The notes: a model not told the origin generated them from the letters alone. Shown: positions 15,172 to 23,627, counted from the first letter of the stretch. The stretch: 34,523 nucleotides of DNA from Haloterrigena salina JCM 13891 (GCF_000337495.1 NZ_AOIS01000029.1:96541-131063); one strand, 5' to 3'. Numbers and translations are program-made.

Positions 15172-16161
15172 TCAGTCCGAGCGGTACCCGCGTGGTTCCT
15201 CGCTGACGGACGCCCCCTCCTCGCAGGTGGACGCTTCGACCGTCGGGTCGGGCAGCCGCGAACGGATGTCGATCGAGTCGCTGCCGATGACGGCGAAGCC
15301 GGCGAAGATCGTCAGGAAGCCGACGATCGCCGACGTCGCGACGGCCTCGTCCAAGATCGCCCAGCCGCCGAGCGTCGAGACGACGGGCACGACGTAGAAG
15401 ATCAGGTTCGCCGTGGTCGCCTCGGTCGCCTCGAGCAGCCCGAAGTAGGCGATGTACGCGAGGACGCCAGCGACGATGCTGACGTAGCCCAGCGCGACGA
15501 GCGCGTCGGTCGTCCACGTGATGGCACTCATCGACTCGCCGGTCGAGTAGGCGAGGCCGTGACAGAGGGCCGCCGCGATCGGGAGTCCCCACGCGATCCG
15601 GACCGTACTCGAGAGCGTGGCCGTCGACCCGGCCCGGCGGATGAGGACCGCGCCCAGCGCGGCGCTGATCGCGCCGGCGAAGAGGATCGCTCGCCCGAAC
15701 GCGTCGCCGCCCAGCAGGGCCGCGGGGTCGGGGCTGACCACGAGCGCGACGCCGATCAGTCCGAGCCCCATCCCGATCGCGCCGCGCCGTGAGAGCCGTT
15801 CGTCCGAGAGGAGGACGGCCGCGAACACCGGCGTCAGAATCGGGTTGAGGCTGAAGACGATCGAGCCGACGGCGCTGGTCGCGTACTGCTGGCCGACGAA
15901 CAGGAGGGCGTTGGCCAGTCCGATCACGAGGCCGCCGGTCGCGAGGATTCCGACGACGTCGCCCCGCGTCTCGGGCAGGAGGTCGTCGCCCGACGCGGTG
16001 AGCGCGACGTACCCCAGCATGACCAGCGCGGCGATGTCGAATCGAATCGCGACGAACAGCAGCGGCGGGAAGTACTCGAGGCCGGCCTTCGCCGCGACGA
16101 ACGTTCCCCCGAAGAACACGCTCGAGCAGACGAAGAACGCGAGCGTTCGACGGTCGATCAC
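15172..16161 (-). CDS. DMT superfamily (EamA) transporter
   Basis: A 329-residue membrane protein of about ten segments in two EamA halves (FFGGTFVAAKAGLEYFPPLLFVAIRFD at the start of the first; LGAVLIRRAGS and a second RFD-like region in the other). Drug/metabolite transporters usually export small solutes such as amino acids or metabolites. The last 30 residues are a hydrophilic tail. The start ATG at 16161 overlaps the stop of a 29-codon upstream ORF (TGATG), which implies translational coupling. The FilR1-like regulator is divergent from it and may control it. Confidence 0.93.
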   Translation of the reverse strand: MIDRRTLAFFVCSSVFFGGTFVAAKAGLEYFPPLLFVAIRFDIAALVMLGYVALTASGDDLLPETRGDVVGILATGGLVIGLANALLFVGQQYATSAVGSIVFSLNPILTPVFAAVLLSDERLSRRGAIGMGLGLIGVALVVSPDPAALLGGDAFGRAILFAGAISAALGAVLIRRAGSTATLSSTVRIAWGLPIAAALCHGLAYSTGESMSAITWTTDALVALGYVSIVAGVLAYIAYFGLLEATEATTANLIFYVVPVVSTLGGWAILDEAVATSAIVGFLTIFAGFAVIGSDSIDIRSRLPDPTVEASTCEEGASVSEEPRGYRSD

Positions 16162-16247
16162 TGGTCGATCACCACCGCACCCGTGCGATCGTACAGAGAA
16201 GTCGCCGACGGATCGTCAGTCGGCAGAAATTCTTCGAGGATCATCAT
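16158..16247 (-). CDS. 29-residue upstream ORF coupled to the DMT transporter
   Basis: Reads MMILEEFLPTDDPSATSLYD and then RTGAVVIDQ, stop. Its TGA overlaps the transporter's ATG (TGATG). A TATA-like box (16270-16279) lies about 27 bp upstream of its ATG, so the mRNA probably starts at or right before this ATG, making it the leaderless first cistron. It is acidic like real haloarchaeal proteins. It may be a leader peptide or simply ensure transporter translation; the peptide's own role is unknown. Confidence 0.55.
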   Translation of the reverse strand: MMILEEFLPTDDPSATSLYDRTGAVVIDQ

Positions 16248-16248
16248 A

Positions 16249-16262
16249 CACCTACGTAGGTG
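16249..16262. promoter_or_regulatory. Perfect palindrome CACCTACGTAGGTG, operator-like
   Basis: This 14-bp perfect palindrome lies between the TATA-like box (16270-16279) and the predicted start of the DMT operon (ATG 16247). A dimeric repressor bound here would cover the transcription start. The divergent FilR1-like regulator is an obvious candidate, by inference. Confidence 0.6.
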
Positions 16263-16269
16263 GCCAGCC

Positions 16270-16279
16270 CATATAGTTT
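16270..16279 (-). promoter_or_regulatory. TATA-like box of the DMT operon
   Basis: AAACTATATG on the minus strand, centred about 27 bp upstream of the 29-residue ORF's ATG. The distance implies a leaderless transcript. Confidence 0.6.
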
Positions 16280-16377
16280 CGTTCAGAAAATATTTCACAG
16301 CAAGAAAGACTGCGGCCGGCGAGAGTGGACCGACGACGGGAGAAAGCCGTGCACCCTCGATGCACTCGAACACGGTA

Positions 16378-16390
16378 TGAAATCATTTCA
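16378..16390. promoter_or_regulatory. TGAAATCATTTCA, operator-like site before the regulator
   Basis: A near-perfect palindrome (6-bp arms, one central base) 42 bp before the regulator's ATG. Another similar element, GAAAATATTTCAC, is at 16286-16298; both share ATTTCAC. They may be regulator binding sites or part of the promoter. Confidence 0.4.
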
Positions 16391-16431
16391 CGGTGCGAAA
16401 CAGCTTTCCCGAAGGGTGGCGAACGGAGCGT

Positions 16432-17229
16432 ATGGAATCGGCACTCGAAGAGATCGAGTTCCTCGCGCTCTCGGCCAACCGCGTCGAGGTGCTCGAGTCC
16501 CTCGCCGAGGACGGCCACACCCGCAACGAACTGGCCGCGGCGACGGGGGCCTCGCAGGCGACGCTGGGGCGCATCCTCGGCGACTTCCGGGAGCGATCGT
16601 GGATCCGTCGGGAGGGCAGCGAGTACGTCGCGACGGCGACCGGACGGCTCGTCGCATCGGGCATCACCGACCTCCAGCGGATCATCGAGACCGAACGGCG
16701 ACTCCGCGAGGTCGTCGACTATCTGCCGAGCACGGAACTGACCTTCGACCTCCGGCGGCTGGCCGACGCAACGATCACCACGCCCAGCCAGACCCGTCCG
16801 AACGCGCCGCTGTCGCGGCTGCTCGAGTTGCTCGAGGACGCCGACGACGTTCGGACGGTCTCCCACGCCTTCAACGAACAGACGCTGTCCGTCGTCCAGG
16901 ACCGGGCGGAAACGGGCGAGCAGACGTTCCGCGGCGTCTTTTCCCGAAGCGCGATCGAGGCGCTCGTCGACGACGCGACGCTCCGGGACCGACTCGAGGC
17001 GCTGCTGGCGACCGACGAGACGGCGATCAGGGTCCGCGACGGGTCGGTTCCGCTCGCGGTGATGCTCCTCGACGACGTCGTCTACCTGCTCTTGCGCGAC
17101 GAGCAGGGCGTCCTGCGGGCGTCGATCGACACCGACGACGAGGCGGTCCGGTCGTGGGCCGAGGAAACCATCGCGGAGTACTGGACGAACGCCGACTCGC
17201 TGTCGGACGCCGGATTCTCGCTCGAGTGA
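16432..17229 (+). CDS. Winged-helix regulator with FilR1-like effector domain
   Basis: A 265-residue transcriptional regulator. An N-terminal winged helix covers about 5-75 (FLALSANRVEVLESLAEDGHTRNELAAATG, recognition helix about ASQATLGRILGDF, wing RREGSEYVATATG). The rest (VSHAFNEQTLSVVQ, TFRGVFSRSAIEAL, AIRVRDGSVPLAVMLLDDVVYLLL) resembles the FilR1-type domain found in many archaeal regulators and presumably senses a ligand. I chose the ATG at 16432; the frame to 16393 adds only a short basic leader. It is divergent from the DMT transporter, with palindromes between them, which suggests local control. Confidence 0.87.
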   Translation: MESALEEIEFLALSANRVEVLESLAEDGHTRNELAAATGASQATLGRILGDFRERSWIRREGSEYVATATGRLVASGITDLQRIIETERRLREVVDYLPSTELTFDLRRLADATITTPSQTRPNAPLSRLLELLEDADDVRTVSHAFNEQTLSVVQDRAETGEQTFRGVFSRSAIEALVDDATLRDRLEALLATDETAIRVRDGSVPLAVMLLDDVVYLLLRDEQGVLRASIDTDDEAVRSWAEETIAEYWTNADSLSDAGFSLE

Positions 17230-17272
17230 CGCCGGCGATACGCTTACGGGGCCGCCCGTGGCAGCGTCGACC

Positions 17273-17395
17273 ATGAGCGCGGAGTGGCCTCGAGAGATCG
17301 GCGATCACACGGTGTCAGACGAGTGGATCTGCGAGGACTGCGGCGCCAGCTACGCCTGTCTCGACCAGTTCCGGGAGTCCCCGTGCGAGGCGTAG
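17273..17395 (+). CDS. 40-residue zinc-finger microprotein
   Basis: Begins MSAEWPREIGDHTVSDEW; the second half is ICEDCGASYACLDQFRESPC with EA before the stop. It has four cysteines in a CxxC...C...C layout (C20, C23, C29, C38), a likely single zinc site. It starts 43 bp after the FilR1-like regulator on the same strand. Small haloarchaeal zinc-finger proteins of this size (30-90 residues) are widespread and some affect swarming or biofilm; the role of this one is unknown. The codon use is GC-rich as in the neighbours. Confidence 0.72.
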   Translation: MSAEWPREIGDHTVSDEWICEDCGASYACLDQFRESPCEA

Positions 17396-17558
17396 CGGCC
17401 GCCGGTCCGCGGTTCCTCGCGGGCGCATCGAACGCCGACCCGAGGCGCGTCCCGACTGCCAGCGGCGCGGTTCGACGACCGACGGGTCCTCGATTCGGCC
17501 TCGCAAGCCGTCGATTTACCACAACGTATCCGAACCCTCCGTCCCACACTCAGTAACG

Positions 17559-19091
17559 ATGGATTTCCACGTCGACTACCGCGTCTCGGTGAGTCTCGTC
17601 GGTACCGTCCTGAAGTACATGACCGTCCCGTTGTTTCTGCCGCTGGCGATCGCGGTCATCTACGGGGAGTCCGTCCTCCCGTTCGTCGTCACGATCCTCG
17701 TCGCGCTCGCCGTCGGCCTCGGTCTCGAGGAACTCCATTCGGAGCCGAAACTCGGGCGGCGCGAGGGCTTTCTGTTCGTCGCGCTGACGTGGCTCGCCGT
17801 TCCGCTGGTCGGCATGCTCCCCTATCTCGTCGCCGGTCAGGGAACGATCGCCTCGCCCGCGAACGCGCTCTTCGAGTCGATGTCCGGGTTCACGACGACG
17901 GGGTCGACCGTCCTCGGTGAGATCTCCGTCGAACGCCACTCCCGATCGGTGCTCATGTGGCGCCAGCTGACCCAGTGGCTCGGCGGCATGGGAATCATCG
18001 TCCTGATGGTCGCGATCCTTCCGCAGCTGTCGGTCGGGGGCGCGCAGCTGATGGAGGAGGAAGCGCCCGGCTTCAGCATCGAACAGCTCACGCCGGGCAT
18101 CCAGGAAACCGCGCGTGCGCTGTGGCGGATCTACATCGGCTTCACCGTCCTGGCCGTCGGCCTCTACTACGCCCTCCATGCGGGCGGACTCGCCCCGAAC
18201 ATGGACCTCTACAACGCCGTCGCCCACGCGCTCACGACGATGCCCACCGGCGGCTTCTCGCCCGAAGCGCGCAGCGTCGAGGCGTTCAGCCCCGCCGTCC
18301 AGTGGGCGGTGATGCCGTTCATGCTGATCGCCGGCACCAACTTCGCGCTCTTCTGGCACGCGTTCAACGGCCGCTCGGACCGGCTGTTCGAGAACTCCGA
18401 GTTTCGCTCGTACGTCGGGATGGTCGGGCTCGTCGGGGCGATCCTAACCGCGTTTCTGGTGACCGGCCTCGGACTGGCGGAGCCCCCCGATTTCGTCGGC
18501 ACCATCCCCGGCAACCTCGAGGCGTCGACCCGCCACGCGCTGTTCCAGTCGCTGGCGTTTATCACTACGACCGGCTACGCCAGCATGGACTTCAACACGT
18601 GGAGCGAGCCGACCCAGACCGTCCTCCTGTTCGCGATGTTCCTCGGCGGCTCCGTCGGCTCCGCCGCGGGCTCGATCAAGATCGTCCGCTGGTACGTCAT
18701 CCAGCGGGTCGTTCGCCGCGAACTGCTCACCGACGTCCACCCCAACGCGGTGGTCCCGATCCGCGTCTCCGACGAGGTCATCGACGAGGAGACGATCCAC
18801 GGGCTGCTCGCCTTCACGCTGCTGTTTCTCGTCCTCTTCGCCGTCTCGACGATGCTCATCTACTTCGATACCCATCGGATCGAGGAGAACCTGACCGCCT
18901 TCGAGGTGATGAGCGCGACGGTCGCCACGCTGGGGAACGTCGGTCCGGGCTTTGGTATCGTCGGGCCGATGAACAGCTTCCTGCCGTTCTCGGACGCCGC
19001 GAAGCTCTACATGGTGTTTCTCATGTGGATCGGCCGGCTCGAGATCCTCACCGTGCTGGTCGTGCTCACGCCGTCGTACTGGTGGGACTGA
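17559..19091 (+). CDS. trkH: TrkH family potassium uptake protein
   Basis: A 510-residue potassium channel-like subunit with the four pore repeats of the SKT family. Filter-like motifs are FTTTGST (111-117), TTMPTGGFS (226-234), FITTTGYA (334-341) and LGNVGPGFG (458-466), each followed by a membrane helix. It imports K+, important for an organism that keeps molar internal potassium. The partner TrkA, a cytoplasmic nucleotide-binding subunit, is not in this window; haloarchaea usually have several trkA genes elsewhere. The ATG at 17559 has no competing start nearby. Confidence 0.96.
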   Translation: MDFHVDYRVSVSLVGTVLKYMTVPLFLPLAIAVIYGESVLPFVVTILVALAVGLGLEELHSEPKLGRREGFLFVALTWLAVPLVGMLPYLVAGQGTIASPANALFESMSGFTTTGSTVLGEISVERHSRSVLMWRQLTQWLGGMGIIVLMVAILPQLSVGGAQLMEEEAPGFSIEQLTPGIQETARALWRIYIGFTVLAVGLYYALHAGGLAPNMDLYNAVAHALTTMPTGGFSPEARSVEAFSPAVQWAVMPFMLIAGTNFALFWHAFNGRSDRLFENSEFRSYVGMVGLVGAILTAFLVTGLGLAEPPDFVGTIPGNLEASTRHALFQSLAFITTTGYASMDFNTWSEPTQTVLLFAMFLGGSVGSAAGSIKIVRWYVIQRVVRRELLTDVHPNAVVPIRVSDEVIDEETIHGLLAFTLLFLVLFAVSTMLIYFDTHRIEENLTAFEVMSATVATLGNVGPGFGIVGPMNSFLPFSDAAKLYMVFLMWIGRLEILTVLVVLTPSYWWD

Positions 19092-19195
19092 CGTCCGCCG
19101 GGCAGGCACGCGACACGGGAGGTCTGTGACGCGACGATTCGATCTGGCTACGCCTCGAGTGCGAAATCGCGGACGGGGTCGAAAACGAGGTCCGA

Positions 19196-19215
19196 ACGAC
19201 GGCGATCGCCGTCGT
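19196..19215. terminator. 20-bp perfect palindrome at the end of the flavoprotein gene
   Basis: ACGACGGCGATCGCCGTCGT ends at the first base of the flavoprotein's stop codon (minus-strand gene ending at 19215). As RNA it would form a stable GC-rich hairpin between two converging genes. It lacks a T-run, so the terminator function is uncertain; a protein site is another possibility. Confidence 0.4.
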
Positions 19216-20555
19216 CAGTTCGCGCGCGGGAAGTTGTCGATCGTGTCCGCGCGGAACGCCTCTTCGTCGAACTCGTAGTCACCGTCGAGGAACTCGAGGA
19301 CCTGCTGGGTGTCCTGTACGGCGTTTTTCAGACAGGTCGAGGCACCCGGCGACGGCGTGATGTTGAAGATGATGTCGTCGCCGACGATCTTCGCCTCGCC
19401 CATGTCGAGGGATTTCTTGGTCGTGTCGACGATCTGCGGCCGAACGCCGCCGTACCCCTTCGCGCGCTCGATGTCCTCGAGTTCGACGCTCGGGACGACC
19501 TTCTGGACGTGCGGGAGGAACTGTCGCGGGCCGACCTCGGGGACGTCGTAGACGAGGTTTCGGAGGACGTACGGCAGGAGGATCCGGTCGGACAGGATGT
19601 TCGCGTAACTGAGGAACGCCGCCGCGTTCAGTCCGAACACGTCGAGGAAGTCCTTCACGGTCGAGATGCGACCGCGCTCGAGGGTCGGGACGAGCTTCGC
19701 GGTCGGGCCGAACCGCGTGATGGAGTCGTCGTGGACGTCCGCGTCGCCGTGGACCGCGGCGAAGGGGAGCTTCTTCATCTGGAGGGTGTAGACCTTCCCG
19801 TTGAGCAGATCGTCTGCGAGGAAGAAACTGCCCGCGATGGGGAGCAACACTTTGCCCTCGCCGTAGCCGAGTTCCTTGGCGATCTGGAGGCTGTGCGAGC
19901 CGGCCGCGACGACGGTGGCCTCACAGTCGAACCGGCCGTCGGTCGTCTCGATCGTGTAGCCGTCGAGCGTCGGCGTGATGTCCTCGACTTTCGTTCCGGT
20001 GAAGACGTCGACGTTTGGCTCGTCCTCGGCCTGTCGGACGAACGACTGCGTCGCCGCGCCGTAGTCGACGACGTAGCCGTCGGGCGTCTGTAACGCGCGC
20101 ATCTCCTTCGTGGGGTCCCGGCCCTCGACGACCTTCGGCTCGTAGTCGGCGATCTCCTCGCGCTCGATCATCCGGAGCTTCGGGAAGAGGTCGCCGAATC
20201 CCTCGCCCTCGTAGCGCTGCTCGAGTTCGGCGACTTCCGCCTTGCCGACGCCCAGCACCATCTTGCTGCGCTTGTCGTGCATCTCGCGGTCGTCGTCGTG
20301 GTTTTCGAGATAGCCCGCGAGGAGCTCCGCGCCCTCCTTGACTTCTTCGGCTTTCTCGAGGGTGTAGTTGGTCTCGATATCGCCGAAGTGGAGCGTCTGG
20401 GAGTTGTTCGTGTGGTTCGTGTTGATCGCGGCGATCTCCCGTTCTTTCTCGATCAGTGCGATGGAGTCGACGTCCGAGAACTTCGCGGTGGTGTACAGAA
20501 GCGACGCACCGCTGATCCCACCACCGACGATAACGAGGTCATATTTGCCAGACAT
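19215..20555 (-). CDS. FAD-dependent oxidoreductase, probable malate:quinone oxidoreductase
   Basis: A 446-residue flavoprotein with an N-terminal FAD-binding GGGISGAS at 11-18. Other marks are NTNHTNNSQTLHFGDIETNY (45-64), GYGGVRPQIVD and FNITPSPGASTCL near the C-terminus. These resemble the Mqo group, which oxidises malate to oxaloacetate and passes electrons to menaquinone, and related 2-hydroxyglutarate oxidases. It has no membrane segment, so it would be peripheral. The start is the ATG at 20555. A TATA-like AAAAAATATGAG (minus, 20606-20617) sits about 55 bp upstream, implying a leader of roughly 30 nt. Malate is the likeliest substrate; this is inferred. Confidence 0.82.
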   Translation of the reverse strand: MSGKYDLVIVGGGISGASLLYTTAKFSDVDSIALIEKEREIAAINTNHTNNSQTLHFGDIETNYTLEKAEEVKEGAELLAGYLENHDDDREMHDKRSKMVLGVGKAEVAELEQRYEGEGFGDLFPKLRMIEREEIADYEPKVVEGRDPTKEMRALQTPDGYVVDYGAATQSFVRQAEDEPNVDVFTGTKVEDITPTLDGYTIETTDGRFDCEATVVAAGSHSLQIAKELGYGEGKVLLPIAGSFFLADDLLNGKVYTLQMKKLPFAAVHGDADVHDDSITRFGPTAKLVPTLERGRISTVKDFLDVFGLNAAAFLSYANILSDRILLPYVLRNLVYDVPEVGPRQFLPHVQKVVPSVELEDIERAKGYGGVRPQIVDTTKKSLDMGEAKIVGDDIIFNITPSPGASTCLKNAVQDTQQVLEFLDGDYEFDEEAFRADTIDNFPRAN

Positions 20556-21306
20556 GGTTGATTTCGGTAGGTACCCGTTTCGACCGCTGTACTCCGAACA
20601 GATAACTCATATTTTTTCGAACGGAGGTTCGTCGATCGACGAACCCTCTCTCGACGACGCGAGAATCGAACAGGAAGGCGCGTTTCGACGGACCAGTTCG
20701 ACGTATACGTCGTCTGTACGGTCGTTCTGAGCGGTTCGGGCACGTCAACGCGTCCCAGACGGTCGTCGATTATCTACCATCCCGGTTGTAGTTCGGCAGC
20801 TGTCGACAGGCGATGGATCCGTGTGCTCTGAGGTTTTTTATAAGGGATTCACATCACGCGGTTCGAAACTCACTGCGCGCGAGATCGGCGCTCGATCGGC
20901 GCGGAGATTCGCTTTAGGTCGGTGTCCGACGTCCGGACCACACGGGGGACTCGCCCGTCCAGAGCTTGCTGAACTGTCGACTCCAGTGTCAGACGACGCT
21001 GTCGCGGCAGCGCACGTCGAAGGTGACGTAATTGTGCGTCCCCATGCACCGCGCGTTCGCTCGTTTACTACTGGTTCTTTCTCTGAGAAATTGACCGGCG
21101 GTTCGACCGCGTTCGGTCGACGCCTCGGTCGCGTCCTCTGTTCTCGAACCCGAACCTGAGCTCGAGCCCGAGCGGCGACCGTCAGTAGCCGTCCTCCGAG
21201 AGCGGTTCCTTCGCGTCGGTCCGCGCGCCACCCGGCCCGTTGCGGAGGACTCGATCCCGAACCACCAGCGGCGGGCCCTCCTCGTTCGGGACGCGACGAC
21301 CGTCCG
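20556..21306. other. Gap of 751 bp without a recognisable gene
   Basis: This is the longest gene-free stretch apart from the origin. The end near 20600 holds the flavoprotein promoter. A strong TATA-like TTTTTTATAAGGG is at 20831-20843, but no reasonable ORF begins 20-40 bp after it; the GTG-started frame over it (20821-21159) is Arg-rich and includes the TATA box itself. A T-loop-like GGTTCGAAAC at 20871-20880 has no tRNA stems around it. An RNA from 20860 onward is possible. Confidence 0.4.
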
Positions 21307-21870
21307 TCAGCCGGTATGGGTCTCGTCGCGGCTCGACGGTCGGTCGATCGATCGCAGCCCTCGGTCGGCCACCACCGCGCCGGCGATCAGTGCCGGCAGC
21401 CAGAGGACCCCCGGTCCGAGATGGGCCAGCTCGTCGAACGTGAACCCGGCAGTCTGGTGCACCGGAAGGCTGTGCACGAGGAATACGACGGGAAGGGCGA
21501 CTGCAGTCGCCCACGCCCACCGCTGGCCGCGCCGAACCCCGAACCAAGCGAGCGCGATTACGGCGATACCGACGGCCACCATGAGTCCGGCGACGTTGAC
21601 GTGGAGGTGGTCGATATAGTGGACCACCTCGTGGTGGGTGGTCGCGAGTTCGCTCCGCGTGACGCCGCCCAGCGTCTCGACACCCGACTCGAAACCGGGT
21701 TCGAAGACGACCCGGTACAGCATCGCCGCTCCGTTCGCGATGAGCCCGACTCCCGACAGCGCGAGCAGGTACGCGCCCCAGCGCAGGCTCCGATCGGCCG
21801 TCGGACGGGTCGCGTTTTCGATCGTCGATTCGGTGCGCCGTTCGCCATCGAGTGCGGTCGGTTCTGCCAT
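21307..21870 (-). CDS. Four-TM integral membrane protein of unknown function
   Basis: A 187-residue protein with an N-terminal soluble part of about 30 residues and four hydrophobic segments (LLALSGVGLIANGAAMLYRV; LMVAVGIAVIALAWFGV; AWATAVALPVVFLVHSLPV; LGPGVLWLPALIAGAVVA). Between the first two is HHEVVHYIDHLHVN, unusually rich in histidine; metal or heme binding is conceivable but not shown. I do not recognise the family. It is divergent from nothing close, with the HTH-10 regulator about 180 bp away on the same strand upstream. Confidence 0.8.
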   Translation of the reverse strand: MAEPTALDGERRTESTIENATRPTADRSLRWGAYLLALSGVGLIANGAAMLYRVVFEPGFESGVETLGGVTRSELATTHHEVVHYIDHLHVNVAGLMVAVGIAVIALAWFGVRRGQRWAWATAVALPVVFLVHSLPVHQTAGFTFDELAHLGPGVLWLPALIAGAVVADRGLRSIDRPSSRDETHTG

Positions 21871-22053
21871 ACACGAACGGCTATCGCGCCGCGATCACAT
21901 CCCGATTCTTGCGGGCCTGCTAGGCGGCTTTATGTCGGTCCCGGACGTCGCTCGCTCGAGGCTGGCGCAGTTGTCGATCTGCCGTGACGTCGCCATTGGA
22001 TCTCGAGCGCGAACGCGAACCGACGCAGCGATTCGAACCGTTCGTTCCGGTCG

Positions 22054-22692
22054 CTACGTCGGGAGTTGCGTCGTGAGCAGGTTCCGCTCGGCCCGCTGGA
22101 GGTGTTCGGAGACCGTCGCGTCCTCGAGCCCGAGTTCGCCGGCAATCTCCGCCGTCGACGCCCGTCGGGGGACCTCGTAGAACCCCATCTCGTAGGCCGT
22201 CTCGATGACCTCTCGCTGGCGGTCCGTCAGCGATTCCAGCGGGTTCGCCTCGCCGTCGTACTCAGCGAGCTTACAGAGGTCGGGGACGGCGCCGGCGGCC
22301 TCGTAGTTCCGGAGCATCTCCCGAATGGCCGCCTGCGAGCCGACCAGCGAGATCAGGACGCCGCGATCCGTCACCGAGGTCTCGCAGTTGCCGAGCAGCG
22401 CGTCGTGGTCCTCGGTCGCGTCCGCGGGCAGTTCCGCGGCGGAGAGTTCCAGCAGGTACCGATAGCCGGTCTCCGTCTCGGCGAGCAGTTCCCAGTCGCT
22501 GACGCATTCGAGATCCTCGAGGCCCTCCGGATCGAGTCGGTCCGCGACGTCGATCTGCGGAACACAGGTGGTCCCGTGGTCCTCGAGCATCTCCACGTCG
22601 CGAATTCCCGCCTCTCGGAGGAGCGCGACGAGCCCCTCGAAGCCCATCGCCTCGAGCGCCGCGTCGCTGAGGGTCACGATGGCTTCGCGCAT
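22054..22692 (-). CDS. HTH-10 family transcriptional regulator (bacterio-opsin activator type)
   Basis: A 212-residue haloarchaeal regulator. The C-terminus is an HTH-10 domain (LTDRQREVIETAYEMGFYEVPRRASTAEIAGELGLEDATVSEHLQRAERNLL, about 155-206), written here only to mark the segment limits LTDRQ and RNLL. The N-terminal 150 residues are a small sensory region with three cysteines (43, 63, 103), of unknown ligand. The ATG at 22692 is supported by a TATA-like box centred about 27 bp upstream. Members of this family control many haloarchaeal genes; the target here is unknown. The DUF457-type gene is divergent. Confidence 0.88.
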   Translation of the reverse strand: MREAIVTLSDAALEAMGFEGLVALLREAGIRDVEMLEDHGTTCVPQIDVADRLDPEGLEDLECVSDWELLAETETGYRYLLELSAAELPADATEDHDALLGNCETSVTDRGVLISLVGSQAAIREMLRNYEAAGAVPDLCKLAEYDGEANPLESLTDRQREVIETAYEMGFYEVPRRASTAEIAGELGLEDATVSEHLQRAERNLLTTQLPT

Positions 22693-22715
22693 GGTACGAC
22701 GGACGACGATCGCGC

Positions 22716-22723
22716 GTATAATT
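22716..22723 (-). promoter_or_regulatory. TATA box of the HTH-10 regulator gene
   Basis: ATTATACG on the minus strand, preceded by an A-rich AAAAA run, centred about 27 bp from the ATG at 22692. The distance fits a leaderless transcript. Confidence 0.6.
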
Positions 22724-22916
22724 TTTTCAGTCGATGCGTCCGGGAAGGGGTTTATTCGCCCTCGAGGCACGTCCGCCATTCGGCGTCCGTGGCGCGGCAT
22801 ACCGAACGTGTTCCGTCTTCGGGAGCCTTCTGTCGATAAAGAACTTTAATCGCCTGCGCCTATTTCCATCGTGTGGAAAGCGAGTTCAATTCGATTGTGG
22901 TGGTGAGGCCGTCGTG

Positions 22917-23483
22917 ATGCCGTGGGGCCACGCCGCCTTCGGCTACCTCCTGTACTCACTCGGTCACCGACTCGTGACGCGCGAGTCGCCGAACGGTCCG
23001 CTCGTCGTCCTGGCGCTCCTGTTCGGCACGCAGCTTCCGGATCTCGTCGACAAGACGCTCTCGTGGGGACTCCACCTCTTTCCGCAGGGGTATTCGGTCG
23101 CACACTCCGTACTCGTCGCCGTCCCGGTCGGGTTGCTCGTCCTCGGGGCGACCGCGTCCGGACGCCGCGATATCGGCATCGCGTTCACCGTGGGCTACTG
23201 GTCGCACCTCCTCGGCGACGCGATTCTGGCGGTTCCGAAACGCGGCGTGTCGCCGAGCGATCGGCTCCTCTGGCCCGTCGTTACGCTTCCGCCGTACCAG
23301 TCCGAGGTGACGCTGATCGGACGAGTTAACCGTGTCATCAGCGCGTTTTTCGGCGAGGTGCTCACCACCGAGCAGCTCGTCTTCCTCGCGCTCTACTCGA
23401 TCCCGTATCTGCTGGTGTTCGCGCTCTGGCTGGTCGACGGCGCGCCCGGCGTCGCGCACTTCCTGCGCGCGGACGACAGCTAG
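22917..23483 (+). CDS. Membrane-bound metal-dependent hydrolase, DUF457/YdjM-like
   Basis: A 188-residue protein with about four membrane segments and the family's histidine/aspartate pattern: WGHAAFGY at 3-10, LFGTQLPDLVDK, the AHSVL motif near 63-67 and SHLLGDA near 96-102. Such proteins resemble bacterial YdjM, annotated as LexA-regulated membrane hydrolases, but a substrate has not been established. I chose the ATG at 22917 since the conserved region starts with it; the frame extends to 22734 without family features. It is divergent from the HTH-10 regulator. Confidence 0.86.
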   Translation: MPWGHAAFGYLLYSLGHRLVTRESPNGPLVVLALLFGTQLPDLVDKTLSWGLHLFPQGYSVAHSVLVAVPVGLLVLGATASGRRDIGIAFTVGYWSHLLGDAILAVPKRGVSPSDRLLWPVVTLPPYQSEVTLIGRVNRVISAFFGEVLTTEQLVFLALYSIPYLLVFALWLVDGAPGVAHFLRADDS

Positions 23484-23627
23484 CGCCTCCACTCGACTCG
23501 AAGGAGGCGACGCGCACCGATCATTTTGCGGCGATAGACTAGACCGATAGCAAACGACCTCAGAAAGAGGGACGAGCATCGAATTGTGGGCAACGTCCCG
23601 AATCCACCACGGGAGCCAGAACGCCCG

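Noticed and set aside
20868-20884. tRNA T-loop-like GGTTCGAAAC
   Set aside because: No matching T-stem, anticodon arm or acceptor stem can be drawn around it.
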